Assembly: GCA_040510375.1 (NCBI GenBank)
Contig: JBEVJC010000017.1
Coordinates: 124,001-188,000, forward strand
Length of the DNA stretch: 64,000 nt
Direction of reading: 5' to 3'
Origin: JBEVJC01 sp040510375
GTDB lineage: Bacteria; Bacteroidota; Bacteroidia; Chitinophagales; Chitinophagaceae
Shown here: piece by piece, positions 7,530 through 16,171 of the stretch
Layout of the letters: each line of letters begins with the position of its first letter
Position numbering within the stretch: position 1 is the stretch's first letter
Position numbers and translations under genes: made by a program
The notes under the pieces: generated by a model
Seen by the model: the letters and a program-made list of their open reading frames with translations, nothing else
The model's database searches: none
Told to the model about the DNA's origin: nothing

Positions 7530-8858
7530 ATGATTACTCCCTCCGTATGCAGGACGACTCTCCTGTTCTCTATACTGCTGTCTCTTTATAACATTGGTTA
7601 TTCGCAAACCATTATGACGGGTGGAATTGTCCCTGTCGGTATGAGTGCACTCAACAACACAATCCGTCTGGCCCTGCTTGTAAAAATTCCGGCCGGCACC
7701 ACCGTAAAAATCACGGACCGGGGATGGAACCGTTCCCTGCTGGCATTTACGCCTACAATGACCGGCGACGGCATTATTACATGGACGCCATTAGCTGATG
7801 TGGCTGCCGGGAATGTATTGATACTTACGCTAAGCGGTTCCGGGGTCGCGACACTGACCAATGCAACAACCAGCGACAACTACAGCGGAACTTTTACTAT
7901 CCAGGGTTATACAGTTGCCGATCCGCTTATAATTTCTGGCGATGGCATCACCATTTATCAGGGTTTGGAAAGTGATCCGTGGTTTATATCGGCAATTAAT
8001 AACTCGCTTGGACCCGTCGATTCCTATGGCTGGAACATAACCATTTCGCAAACCCTGAGGGATGCGCAACTGCCCGGTGGCGGCGGCAGTCAGAACTTTC
8101 TTACCAACGGTGTAAACGCAATGGGCAACCAGGGCACGCAACTGGATAATTTCCAGTATACTGGTCCCGTTACTCCGGCGTCGGGTGAAACATGGCTGGC
8201 CAGAATGGTTGACTACGGATCCTGGAGCGGCGATGATGTGGGTACAATTAGTTCAACTATTGTAACCAGTATTGCACTACTATCGCCGTTACCCGTTACG
8301 CTATTATCATTTTCCGCAGCTAAACAGGGGAATAATGTGCAGTTGCAATGGCAGGTGGCGGATGAGGTAAACTTCAGCCGGTATGAAGTTGAATCTTCCG
8401 AAGATGGATCCGGCTTTTTTATGCTGGCATCTGTCACTCCTTTATCCGGTAGCGGTACAAAAATCTATAACTGGACACATGCAAATGTTTTCTCCAATGC
8501 TTCGGGAAACAACAGATACTACCGGTTAAAATTGATTGATGTTGATGGAACTGCGGAATACAGTCGTCTGGTACATGTAAACACATTTGACATTCAAAAA
8601 AACAGTATCACACTTTTAGCAAATCCTGTACAGGACTTGATCGCGTTAGATGTGCGACTGTTAAGGGATGGCACTTTGTCCATCCAACTCTCGGATCTCA
8701 ATGGTAAAACAATTCTGCAACAGCAACGGAACCTGTTGAAAGGGGTATCAAACCTGCAGATACCAATTCCTGTTGGACTTTCACAGGGATTGTACCTGCT
8801 TACGGTTGTATTTGAAGAGGAAAGATTTGTGATGAAGCTGTTGAGAAGGCGTGATTGA
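7530..8858 (+). CDS. Secreted protein with T9SS C-terminal sorting domain
   Basis: The 442-residue protein has a signal peptide ending at about residue 26 (NIGYSQ). Residues ~27-245 are a beta-rich Thr/Gly/Asp-rich domain beginning TIMTGGIVPVG; similar N-terminal domains occur in Bacteroidota surface proteins without a known reaction. Residues ~250-350 form the FN3-like linker common in these proteins (LPVTLLSFSAAKQGNNVQLQ, then YYRLKLIDVDG). The last ~80 residues are a type A sorting domain (LANPVQD, then GKTILQQQ, then SQGLYLLTV), which directs export through the type IX system and usually attachment to the surface. No catalytic motif was recognised. The gene appears monocistronic. Confidence 0.8.
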   Translation: MITPSVCRTTLLFSILLSLYNIGYSQTIMTGGIVPVGMSALNNTIRLALLVKIPAGTTVKITDRGWNRSLLAFTPTMTGDGIITWTPLADVAAGNVLILTLSGSGVATLTNATTSDNYSGTFTIQGYTVADPLIISGDGITIYQGLESDPWFISAINNSLGPVDSYGWNITISQTLRDAQLPGGGGSQNFLTNGVNAMGNQGTQLDNFQYTGPVTPASGETWLARMVDYGSWSGDDVGTISSTIVTSIALLSPLPVTLLSFSAAKQGNNVQLQWQVADEVNFSRYEVESSEDGSGFFMLASVTPLSGSGTKIYNWTHANVFSNASGNNRYYRLKLIDVDGTAEYSRLVHVNTFDIQKNSITLLANPVQDLIALDVRLLRDGTLSIQLSDLNGKTILQQQRNLLKGVSNLQIPIPVGLSQGLYLLTVVFEEERFVMKLLRRRD

Positions 8859-8895
8859 TCAATGATTATCCATTTTTTCAATTTCTGTAGAAATG

Positions 8896-8949
8896 CTCCG
8901 ATTCCATTTTTGTATGTTTTTGCATAAATGGACTCCGATTCCATTTTTG
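8896..8949. repeat. 17-bp direct repeat pair in the 8859-9329 gap
   Basis: CTCCGATTCCATTTTTG occurs at 8896-8912 and again at 8933-8949, a 37-base period. It lies just after the T9SS gene and before the palindromes that precede the DUF1016 gene. Apart from these and the palindromes, the 471-base gap holds no gene. Confidence 0.6.
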
Positions 8950-9014
8950 CATATTTTTTATTGAGCCTGGTTTTAATGTACGGTTTCAGAGAACCATTGA
9001 ATATCAGTGAGCTC

Positions 9015-9043
9015 AATTGTGCATGCAACAGCTGTTGCACAAT
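9015..9043. repeat. Palindrome family copy 1 (imperfect)
   Basis: The centre at 9024-9039 is a perfect 16-bp palindrome, TGCAACAGCTGTTGCA. The outer arms AATTG and CAATT continue the symmetry, but the left arm has four extra bases (TGCA). The same AATTGTGCA...TGCACAATT arms occur at 9142-9169 and 9706-9732. Confidence 0.7.
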
Positions 9044-9141
9044 TTCTTTCCTGCAAAAATGGCATCAGCGTCTCTAATCTTCAGTCGTAAACTTTCGGAA
9101 ATACTATGCACTGCCCGAATATGTTGAATATCAGCAAAATG

Positions 9142-9169
9142 TAATTGTGCAGCAGCTGCTGCACAATTA
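9142..9169. repeat. Palindrome family copy 2 (perfect, 28 bp)
   Basis: A perfect 28-bp palindrome: left arm TAATTGTGCAGCAG, right arm its exact reverse complement. It lies 160 bases upstream of the DUF1016 start and shares the AATTGTGCA arms and CAGCTG centre with the copies at 9015 and 9706. Confidence 0.8.
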
Positions 9170-9705
9170 CCGGATCTCCTCTCCCACGTCCTGTTTAAAA
9201 AACACTTATGTTATAATGTCAATCGTATAGCCTCGCTCGGGTTGGAGCAGAGTCGATTTTTTTTACATCATGCAATCCGGAGAATAAAACAATTTCCAAC
9301 GAGGAATACACATTGGTTTTGTTAGCCCAATGGGTGAACTTGAGTCAATGAGTTTAACAGCCGTAAACTATATCCAGCTCATTGGTGATCTCAGGGAGAA
9401 AATCCGATTGGCTCGTTTAAAAGCGACAATGCTGGTTAATCGTGAGCTGGTACATGTATACTGGGAAATTGGAAATGTAATTCTTAAACAACAAGAAAAA
9501 GAAGGCTGGGGTACAAGGGTTATTGAACGTCTTGCTAAAGACCTGAAACGTGAATTTCCTGATTTCAGGGGCTCTCGTTCAGAAACCTGAAATATACGCG
9601 GGCATTTGCAGAAGCATGGCCAAATCTTGCAATAAATCAACAGTCGCACAGCTACCCTGAAAAACCAATACATAAGTTAGAAATCAATGAAAATCAACGA
9701 AATAT

Positions 9706-9732
9706 AATTGTGCAACAAGCTGTTGCACAATT
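9706..9732. repeat. Palindrome family copy 3, inside the DUF1016 coding region
   Basis: AATTGTGCAACA, spacer AGC, then TGTTGCACAATT: perfect 12-bp arms. Here the palindrome is protein-coding, specifying the conserved IVQQAVAQL segment of the nuclease. Confidence 0.75.
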
Positions 9733-10165
9733 GCCCTGGGGCCATCATCAGGTTCTGCTCACCAAGATTAAGGAACCCGAAAAAAGAATTCACTACCTGC
9801 TTCAGGCCTGTGAAGGAAACTGGAGCCGGAATATCCTTTCGCTTAAAATCGAATCGGGCCACTACGAACGAAGTGGCAAAGCCATCACTAATTTCAGCCT
9901 TACCCTGCCCGTTGAACAATCCGATCTGGCACAGGAGACAATTAAAAACCAATATGTTTTCGACTTTCTTAGACTGACAGAATCAATTAAAGAAAAAGAT
10001 CTCGAACAAGGCCTGATAAACCACTTGAAAAATTTCATGCTGGAACTCGGCAAGGGTTTCGCATGGGTCGGAAATCAAAAACAACTAAACGTTGCAGGAG
10101 ATGATTTTTTTGCAGACCTGTTGTTCTACAATTTCAATATGCATTGTTTCGTGGTATTTGAGCTC

Positions 10166-10185
10166 TTATGTTGTGCACAACATAA
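10166..10185. repeat. 20-bp perfect palindrome at the truncation point of the DUF1016 gene
   Basis: TTATGTTGTGCACAACATAA is its own reverse complement. It starts two bases after the last family-conserved codon of the nuclease. The 11-base string CTCTTATGTTG at 10163-10173, which enters the palindrome, is repeated at 10189-10199. Confidence 0.8.
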
Positions 10186-10204
10186 CAACTCTTATGTTGC
10201 GTAG

Positions 10205-10690
10205 GCAGTTATGTGTTGTTCAAATGACTTATCCTCTACCATTATCGCCATAGTTAATACAACATGATTTTTATTCTTCTTTTGTTGTTCTAATAGCTAA
10301 AGAAACAGCATGTTGTTTGTTACTCTGTATATATTATCAACAAAAAGTTGATGCTAGATTTAGGAAAGAGTAAAAGTAACTGCAAACATTTTTCTAAACA
10401 ATACAGTCATCAGCCCCATAAACAGGATTCAAAACACATTTTTCGGGTGGTCGAATGCTAATTAGAGAATGTTTTGATAAATTATAACAAGAAAAAGATT
10501 ATATATTCGATGATTCAGCAAAAGTGTACGGATTTGAGAAGCAAGTGTTCATTTTCGCACACCCCGACTGATAGTGAATATACAAAGAGTTGGTTTTAAA
10601 TAAGCTTATCTATTGGCACGCCATTGGCGAACTGTCCGCAGTAACTTATAATGGAGATAAAATCCTTGCCAACTGAACAATGATAAAAGC
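10205..10690. other. Intergenic region between the broken nuclease and the FtsX-like permease
   Basis: The 486 bases are AT-rich and hold no gene I can support. An inverted repeat ACAACATG/CATGTTGT (10259-10266 and 10309-10316) echoes the arms of the palindrome at 10166, and ATCAAC/GTTGAT forms a small hairpin near 10340. It may be the remains of the element that truncated the nuclease gene. Confidence 0.35.
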
Positions 10691-13105
10691 ATGTTCAAAA
10701 ATTATCTAAAGATTGCCTGGCGGAATTTGATGCGACGAAAATTTTATTCGGCGATCAATATTATTGGTTTATCGTTAGGAATGGCATTCGTTTTTTTGGT
10801 AGGAGGCTATGTATGGTCGGAATTACAGGTAAACAAGAATTTCAGTAATGTTGACAGGATATTTTTATTGCAAACCGGGTATCGCGGCGCTGAGGGTACA
10901 GCATCAGCGCCCTCCGCTTTTGCGCAGGCATTAAAAGAAGCATATCCTCACCTGGTATCCAACTTTTATCGTTCGTATTGGAAAAATACAATTGTATCCA
11001 TTGGAGAAAAATATTTTAGAGATAATGTACAGGTTGGCGATAGTACATTAATAACCATGTTTGGGTTTACATTAGTGGAGGGTAATGCGGCAACCTTATT
11101 TAATAATCCCAATGCCGTCGTAATCACAGCAGATAGAGCATTCAAATATTTTGGCAGTACAAATGTTTTGGGCAAAACCCTTACTCTTCAAAATAACGAA
11201 GGAAATAACCAGGACTTCATTGTAACCGGCGTATTGAAAGATTTTCCGGCTACTACCATTAATACTGTCCAGGCAAACACCACGATTGCCGGCAATTCTA
11301 TTTTTCTTTCGGTAAGTGGTGTAACACAATTCTATAAAGGAGAAGATTTTCAAAAATGGCAAACTAATAGTAGTAGTTATGTAGAATTAAAGGAAGGTGT
11401 TGACCCGGCTGACCTGGCAAAGCCGATCCGCCAACTTATTGAGTCCCGAATTCCTGAAGAAAGTAAGGATGGTTTACAAATCGGACTCAGGCCCTTATCC
11501 GCTTTTCATTTAGAAGCAAACAATAGTATTGTCCGGAAAATAATTTATACACTTTCGTTCACAGCTTTGTTTATACTGGTGATGGCAATTGTGAATTTTG
11601 TAAATATCTCAATCGCGAGTTCAATTTCCCGGTTAAAAGAAATTGGCTTGCGCAAAGTAATGGGCGGGGTTAAACGGCAGTTGATTTTCCAGTTTCTCAT
11701 TGAAGCAACGATCATTTCTTTTATTGCTGTTGGATGTTCAATATTAATTTACCAACTTGCTCAACCGTTTGCTGCCAGATTGTTGGGTAGGGAGCTACTG
11801 CAATTATCTTCGATGCCCGTCTATTTTATTTGTATTCCTGTTGCCCTTATCCTGCTCGTAGGATTGCTGGCAGGAATATATCCCGCCTTCGTATTGTCGT
11901 CTGTCAACACCGTTGAGTCTGTTAAGGGAAAATTGAAAGGAGTTAAGGAAAATATTTGGCTGAGAAAGGCTCTTGTTAGCTTCCAGTTCTTTACAGCCAT
12001 CGTTGCTTTCATATCAGCAATTGTTGTAACCAGGCAGGTTGATTTTTTCGTGAATACGAATTTGGGCTTTCATAAAGATCATGTTTTAAATGTAGAATTA
12101 CCCCGCTACTGGACAGTTGCCGGCGTTCAAAAGATACAAACTGTAAGAAACGAAATAGCTGGTCTAAGAGGTGTAGGAGATGCATCCGTTTCGTATTCGA
12201 TTCCCAATCGTAATACTTCAGGTAGCCCTGTTTTATATGAAACCGGAGGCGATCCATCAAACGTAGTAGAACCCAATGGAATAGTTGCTGATGAAAACTA
12301 TGCAGAAACGTTTGGTATAACGGTCCTGTCAGGTACTTTTTTTGGCGGAGCAAATTCGTTATATGATTCTTCTGCTATTGTTGTAAATGAAGCATTCGTT
12401 AAAGCTTCTGGCTGGAAATCCGCCCGAGAAGCGGTTGGCAAAAAGTTGACAACCGGGGATAAAAGTGAAAGTTATACGATCAGCGGAGTGACAAAAGATT
12501 TTCATTATGAATCGAAACAAGTGGCTATAAAGCCATTGGTATTTTTTAATATTCAGCATAGTAAGATATTCCGGTTCATGTCAATAAGTGTCGAATCTTC
12601 CGGTATAGAGCAAACAATTGCCGGTATTGAAAAAAAATGGAAAACATTGATGCCCGGCTCTCCGTTTGATTATTCATTTATGGATGAAACGATAGCCATT
12701 GTCTACAAATCGGAACTGCAATTAAAAAAAGCGTCTCATTTTGCTACCATACTGGCACTAGTAATAATGATGCTGGGAATCATTGGAATGGTATCATTAA
12801 ACATTGCCAAAAGAACCCGTGAAATAGGCATTCGTAAAGTGCTCGGCTCATCTGTTTCGGGGATCATCCTGTTTTTTATCAAAGACTTTTTTGGGGTGAT
12901 CGTGGTGGCTAATTTAATCGCATGGCCTGTCTCCTATGTAATGTTGGAGCAATGGCTTAATAATTATGCCTACCGTAATGCAATGGATATCTATCCATTT
13001 ATGATAGTTTCTCTTTTTATTATATTAATGACATTGCTGCTGATCAGTATGCAAACAACAAAAGCCGCCACTAAAAGCCCTGTAAAAAGTTTACGAGCAG
13101 AATGA
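10691..13105 (+). CDS. ABC transporter permease, FtsX/MacB family (duplicated)
   Basis: The 804-residue protein has the two-half layout of Bacteroidota MacB-like permeases. It starts NYLKIAWRNLMRRKFYSAINI with a first membrane segment (~18-40), a periplasmic MacB_PCD domain (~41-280), three membrane segments (~285-400, with SRLKEIGLRKVMGG before the second), a further segment (~425-445), a second periplasmic domain (~446-680) and three more segments (~683-795, with KRTREIGIRKVLGSS after the first). Such permeases transmit ATP-driven movement to the periplasm and act in export or lipoprotein/peptide handling. No ATPase gene lies next to it, which is common for this subgroup. It appears to stand alone. 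Confidence 0.88.
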   Translation: MFKNYLKIAWRNLMRRKFYSAINIIGLSLGMAFVFLVGGYVWSELQVNKNFSNVDRIFLLQTGYRGAEGTASAPSAFAQALKEAYPHLVSNFYRSYWKNTIVSIGEKYFRDNVQVGDSTLITMFGFTLVEGNAATLFNNPNAVVITADRAFKYFGSTNVLGKTLTLQNNEGNNQDFIVTGVLKDFPATTINTVQANTTIAGNSIFLSVSGVTQFYKGEDFQKWQTNSSSYVELKEGVDPADLAKPIRQLIESRIPEESKDGLQIGLRPLSAFHLEANNSIVRKIIYTLSFTALFILVMAIVNFVNISIASSISRLKEIGLRKVMGGVKRQLIFQFLIEATIISFIAVGCSILIYQLAQPFAARLLGRELLQLSSMPVYFICIPVALILLVGLLAGIYPAFVLSSVNTVESVKGKLKGVKENIWLRKALVSFQFFTAIVAFISAIVVTRQVDFFVNTNLGFHKDHVLNVELPRYWTVAGVQKIQTVRNEIAGLRGVGDASVSYSIPNRNTSGSPVLYETGGDPSNVVEPNGIVADENYAETFGITVLSGTFFGGANSLYDSSAIVVNEAFVKASGWKSAREAVGKKLTTGDKSESYTISGVTKDFHYESKQVAIKPLVFFNIQHSKIFRFMSISVESSGIEQTIAGIEKKWKTLMPGSPFDYSFMDETIAIVYKSELQLKKASHFATILALVIMMLGIIGMVSLNIAKRTREIGIRKVLGSSVSGIILFFIKDFFGVIVVANLIAWPVSYVMLEQWLNNYAYRNAMDIYPFMIVSLFIILMTLLLISMQTTKAATKSPVKSLRAE

Positions 13106-13108
13106 TAA

Positions 13109-13137
13109 ATGAAATATGATGTTTACAAATATTTCAT
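13109..13137 (+). terminator. Hairpin directly after the permease stop codon
   Basis: ATGAAATAT (13109-13117) pairs with ATATTTCAT (13129-13137) around an 11-base loop, beginning 3 bases after the stop codon. There is no T-run, so termination or mRNA end protection is only a guess. Confidence 0.4.
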
Positions 13138-13204
13138 AATCTTAAAAGAATAAAGTTATGTTGTGTTTATTTTATTCACCTTTTGAGCCAGAATAGCTGG
13201 TGGT

Positions 13205-13254
13205 TGCGCGGAACCCCCTGATCTTTTCCGAAGTATTGACAATAGTTCCGCGCA
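13205..13254. repeat. 10-bp inverted repeat in the 13106-13728 gap
   Basis: TGCGCGGAAC at 13205-13214 and GTTCCGCGCA at 13245-13254 are exact inverted copies 30 bases apart. They lie just beyond the 3' end of the small reverse-strand frame at 13286-13438, and could end its transcript. Otherwise the gap shows no further gene. Confidence 0.4.
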
Positions 13255-13285
13255 TAGCCTCTGCCGTGCGGAACGACAAGCTAAA

Positions 13286-13438
13286 TTATTTATGTTCAAT
13301 TTTTTGAATGGATATCGTCACATCGGAACGAATGGCTTTGAGCAGCAAACTGCCGGGTAGCTGGGTTCCCCTGAATTGCCGGATTGATTCAGGAAGTAAC
13401 TGGATCTTTTCGCCACTGGATAAGTTCAATTCAAACAT
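13286..13438 (-). CDS. Possible 50-residue protein of unknown function
   Basis: An ATG at 13438 opens a 50-codon frame starting MFELNLSSGEKIQLLPES and ending IRSDVTISIQKIEHK. Codon use resembles neighbouring genes and the amphipathic pattern is protein-like, which is the only support. There is no signal peptide or membrane segment. It could be a remnant of a longer gene. Confidence 0.35.
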   Translation of the reverse strand: MFELNLSSGEKIQLLPESIRQFRGTQLPGSLLLKAIRSDVTISIQKIEHK

Positions 13439-13728
13439 CGTGATAGGACTACCTGATATTTAATGTAAGAAAGTCTCAAAAAATTTATTAAACCGTAGAA
13501 AGAGTTTCGCTGAAATCAGGTGGATGCATAAATAGGTTTATAGGTGTACTCAAATTAAACCCCTCCGAACATCACCCCGCCTATCACCAGCAGACATTTT
13601 TAGAGGTCAATTGGAGCGATTTGATGTGTCATGAAGCAAATACTCCACTTTCTCATACTCTCACTACCCCATTTTCGTATATTAGCACCACCAAAACTAT
13701 TCCCCGAGTACACCGACCAAACACCACC

Positions 13729-15156
13729 ATGAGAAAACTTTTACTGACTATACCTGCCATCTTCCTGGCACTTTTTTCCGTGTCCGCCCAGCAAGCTGAA
13801 ATTGATAGCTTAATAACAGTAATCAATAAAAACACAAAAGATTCCAGCCAGGTTGACGCGCTGAACCGGTTGTCTGTCCTGTATTCTACCAGCAGGGCGG
13901 ATACCGCATTGAAGCTTGCACAGCAGTCTCTCGAAATTGCCAGACACAGCAAGGTGCCGGTTCTTGAAGCAAAGTCACTGAATGCCACAGCAGGGGTTCT
14001 ATGGGCAATCGGCGACTTCGCGCAGGCCCTCGATTATTACCTGCAGGCATTAAAAATCGCTGAAGATATTAAAGACGATTACATGATCGGAAAAATTTCG
14101 GGTAATCTCGGGAATATCTATGCTGCTCTTGGCGATGAAGAAAAAGCGATCAGCTACTCCAAAATAAACCTGGCCATCTTCGAAAAAAATAGCTATCAGC
14201 TGGGCCGTTGCAAGGCATTGTTGAATCTTGGCGATAGTTATGAAAACCTGGACATGCTTGATTCAGCACGGATGTGCACCACCCTGGCAAACGACCTCTC
14301 CATAAAAATAAACAACCGGCAGTTGGAAGCACTTTCACTCTGCAACCTGGGAAATATCTATTCCAAAATGAATCAACCGGATATTGCCATGAGTTATTAT
14401 CGCGCAAGTATGCGTCTTTGTAAAGAAGTAAGCCTGGTCACCGGCATCTGTGAAGTGTCACTGGGTATGGCAGAACTTTTTAAAAAAGCCGGTACTGGTG
14501 ACTCGGTCCAGCATTATGCCAAACTATCGCTCCGTGTCGCACAGGATGGAGGGTTTATGCCCGACGTTTTAAAAGCCAGCGAATTCCTGGCCGGATATTA
14601 TAAAGAACACCGCAACGTTGACAGTGCATTCACTTATATGCAACAAATGATCACTGTAAAAGACTCCCTGTTCAGCGAAGAGAAATCACACCAGGTTCAG
14701 ATGCTGAACATCAAAGAAAATATCCGTCAACAACAACTGGAATCACAGCGACAACTAACCGAACAACAACGTAAAGATAATATCCAGTACGCGGTCATCG
14801 GTATTGGCGTAATTACCTTTCTCCTGTTGTTCCTGTTACTGAGCCGGTCAGTAATCATCAATGAAAAATGGATCCGGTTCCTGGGAATACTCGGGCTGCT
14901 GCTGTTCTTTGAATTCATCAACCTGTTCCTGCATCCGTTCCTGGGTGACATCACCAATCATTCTCCTGTATTAATGCTCCTGATAATGGTGGCCATCGCT
15001 TCATTGCTGATTCCGCTTCACCACAAAATCGAACATTATATCACTTATAAACTGACCGCAAAAAACCGGCGGATCAGACTTGCCGCAGCCCAGAAAACAA
15101 TTGCGGAACTGGAGGAAAAGCCGGCAACGGAGCATCATTCCCCTTCAGAAAAATAA
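13729..15156 (+). CDS. Exported TPR-repeat protein with C-terminal membrane segments
   Basis: The frame is open from 13621, but the ATG at 13729 begins a proper signal peptide (MRKLLLTIPAIFLALFSVSAQ), giving 475 residues. About six tetratricopeptide repeats follow (residues ~35-320; for example GNLGNIYAALGDEEKAISY and LCNLGNIYSKMNQPDIAMSY). A Gln-rich coiled coil (~330-360) leads into three hydrophobic segments (~365-445), and the last ~30 residues are Lys/Glu-rich. The layout is that of Bacteroidota TPR sensor proteins, with a periplasmic TPR part, a membrane anchor and a cytoplasmic tail, but the kinase or HTH domain usually found at the end is absent. A partner protein may supply the output, or it is a truncated relative. 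Confidence 0.75.
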   Translation: MRKLLLTIPAIFLALFSVSAQQAEIDSLITVINKNTKDSSQVDALNRLSVLYSTSRADTALKLAQQSLEIARHSKVPVLEAKSLNATAGVLWAIGDFAQALDYYLQALKIAEDIKDDYMIGKISGNLGNIYAALGDEEKAISYSKINLAIFEKNSYQLGRCKALLNLGDSYENLDMLDSARMCTTLANDLSIKINNRQLEALSLCNLGNIYSKMNQPDIAMSYYRASMRLCKEVSLVTGICEVSLGMAELFKKAGTGDSVQHYAKLSLRVAQDGGFMPDVLKASEFLAGYYKEHRNVDSAFTYMQQMITVKDSLFSEEKSHQVQMLNIKENIRQQQLESQRQLTEQQRKDNIQYAVIGIGVITFLLLFLLLSRSVIINEKWIRFLGILGLLLFFEFINLFLHPFLGDITNHSPVLMLLIMVAIASLLIPLHHKIEHYITYKLTAKNRRIRLAAAQKTIAELEEKPATEHHSPSEK

Positions 15157-15236
15157 AATCCCCTGACACTAATAGATAACCCTTAGATCTCTTCCAATAA
15201 TCAAGAAATTCCTGCTCATATTAAATAAAGAATGTA

Positions 15237-15267
15237 TTGTGACGATATTAAATGTTCTCTAGTTTTG
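15237..15267 (+). promoter_or_regulatory. Bacteroidota-type promoter for the RsbQ-like/kinase operon
   Basis: TTG at 15237-15239 and TAGTTTTG at 15260-15267 are 20 bases apart, matching the TTG/TAnnTTTG elements of the Bacteroidota primary sigma factor. Transcription would begin near 15274, leaving a leader of about 58 bases before the ATG at 15332. Confidence 0.5.
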
Positions 15268-15331
15268 TTTATGGCCCGGGCCTTACAACAATAATATACC
15301 TGACAAACCCGCCTTAAACCGAACCTTCCCT

Positions 15332-16171
15332 ATGAATGCAGTATTACACCGCAACAACGTAACCGTGCGCGGTAACGGATCGCAGACGCTGATCTTCGCA
15401 CATGGTTTCGGCTGCAGCCAGTATACCTGGCAGGAAGTAGCCTCCGCTTTTGAAAAAGAGTATCGCGTGGTACTCTTCGATTACGTCGGTGCCGGACAAT
15501 CAGACCTCACCGCCTACGATTCAAAAAAATACAGCACACTTGATGGTTATGCCCAGGATATCCTCGATATCTGCGAAGTCCTGGATTTAAAAGACACAGT
15601 CCTGATTGGCCACTCAGTTAGCTGCATGATCGCCGTGATCGCCGGCATTAAAAAACCTGAATACTTTAAGTCGCTGGTCTTTGTTAGTCCCAGCCCCTAC
15701 TTCTTCACCGACGCAAGCTATGACGGTGGACTCAACCGCGAAGATGTGGATGGCCTGTTTACCATGATGGAAAGTAATTACCTTGGCTGGTCATCCATGA
15801 TGGCTCCGCTGATCATGGGTAATCCGCAACGACCCGAACTGGGTGATGCCCTCGCAGCAAGCTTCTGTTCAACCGATCCGAAAATCGCAAAGGAATTTGC
15901 GAAGGTTACTTTTTATTCGGATAACCGTTCTTTTTTACCGTTGCTGAAAGTAAAAAGCCTTACCCTGCAATGTTTGGATGATATGCTGGCTCCCCCGCGT
16001 ATAGCAACTTATATCAACGAGCATACACCAGGAAATACCCAGGTCAATCTGGAGGCAACCGGACATTGCCCGCACCTGAGTGCACCTGTTAAAACAATTG
16101 CTGCTATCCGTGACTATTTAGTTAATCCAGAAATTTATGAGGACAGAGACTTACTCGCCCTTAAACAGTGA
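15332..16171 (+). CDS. RsbQ-like alpha/beta hydrolase
   Basis: The 279-residue protein matches the RsbQ/KAI2/D14 group of alpha/beta hydrolases along its length. It begins with a short N-terminus and the oxyanion motif FAHGFGCSQ, then FDYVGAGQSD, the nucleophile elbow GHSVS (Ser95), an acidic residue in QCLDDMLAP (Asp216/217) and the catalytic His in GHCPHLS (His248). In Bacillus RsbQ is needed by the PAS-containing phosphatase RsbP to signal energy stress, probably by making or passing a small hydrophobic ligand. Here the stop overlaps the next gene by 35 bases, and that gene is a PAS histidine kinase whose PAS domain resembles those of RsbP-type proteins. The hydrolase is therefore likely to supply or sense the kinase ligand in the cytoplasm. 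Confidence 0.88.
   Translation: MNAVLHRNNVTVRGNGSQTLIFAHGFGCSQYTWQEVASAFEKEYRVVLFDYVGAGQSDLTAYDSKKYSTLDGYAQDILDICEVLDLKDTVLIGHSVSCMIAVIAGIKKPEYFKSLVFVSPSPYFFTDASYDGGLNREDVDGLFTMMESNYLGWSSMMAPLIMGNPQRPELGDALAASFCSTDPKIAKEFAKVTFYSDNRSFLPLLKVKSLTLQCLDDMLAPPRIATYINEHTPGNTQVNLEATGHCPHLSAPVKTIAAIRDYLVNPEIYEDRDLLALKQ

Larger units (their letters stand above)
9330..10204 (+). pseudogene. Broken YhcG/DUF1016-family PD-(D/E)xK nuclease
   Basis: The first frame (from 9330, or Met at 9348) gives the DUF1016 N-terminal winged-helix part, with NRELVHVYWEIGN and ERLAKDLKREFPDFRG. At 9568-9571 the family's next segment (LSFRNLKYTRAFAEAWP) continues only in another frame; one extra G in the GGGG run would restore it. 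That frame then runs unbroken through VAQLPWGHH, NWSRNILSLKIESG and the nuclease core DDFFADLLFYNF to VVFEL at 10163. There the family similarity stops, just before the expected catalytic Lys of the ExK motif, and a 20-bp palindrome begins; the frame ends at 10204. So the gene has a frameshift and a 3' truncation and should be inactive. Intact relatives are cytoplasmic nucleases linked to recombination intermediates or restriction. Confidence 0.8.

Noticed and set aside
10163..10220. Integron attC-like site at the truncation point of the nuclease gene
   Set aside because: The palindrome is perfect, but the core sites (RYYYAAC and GTTRRRY) needed for an attC could not be found.
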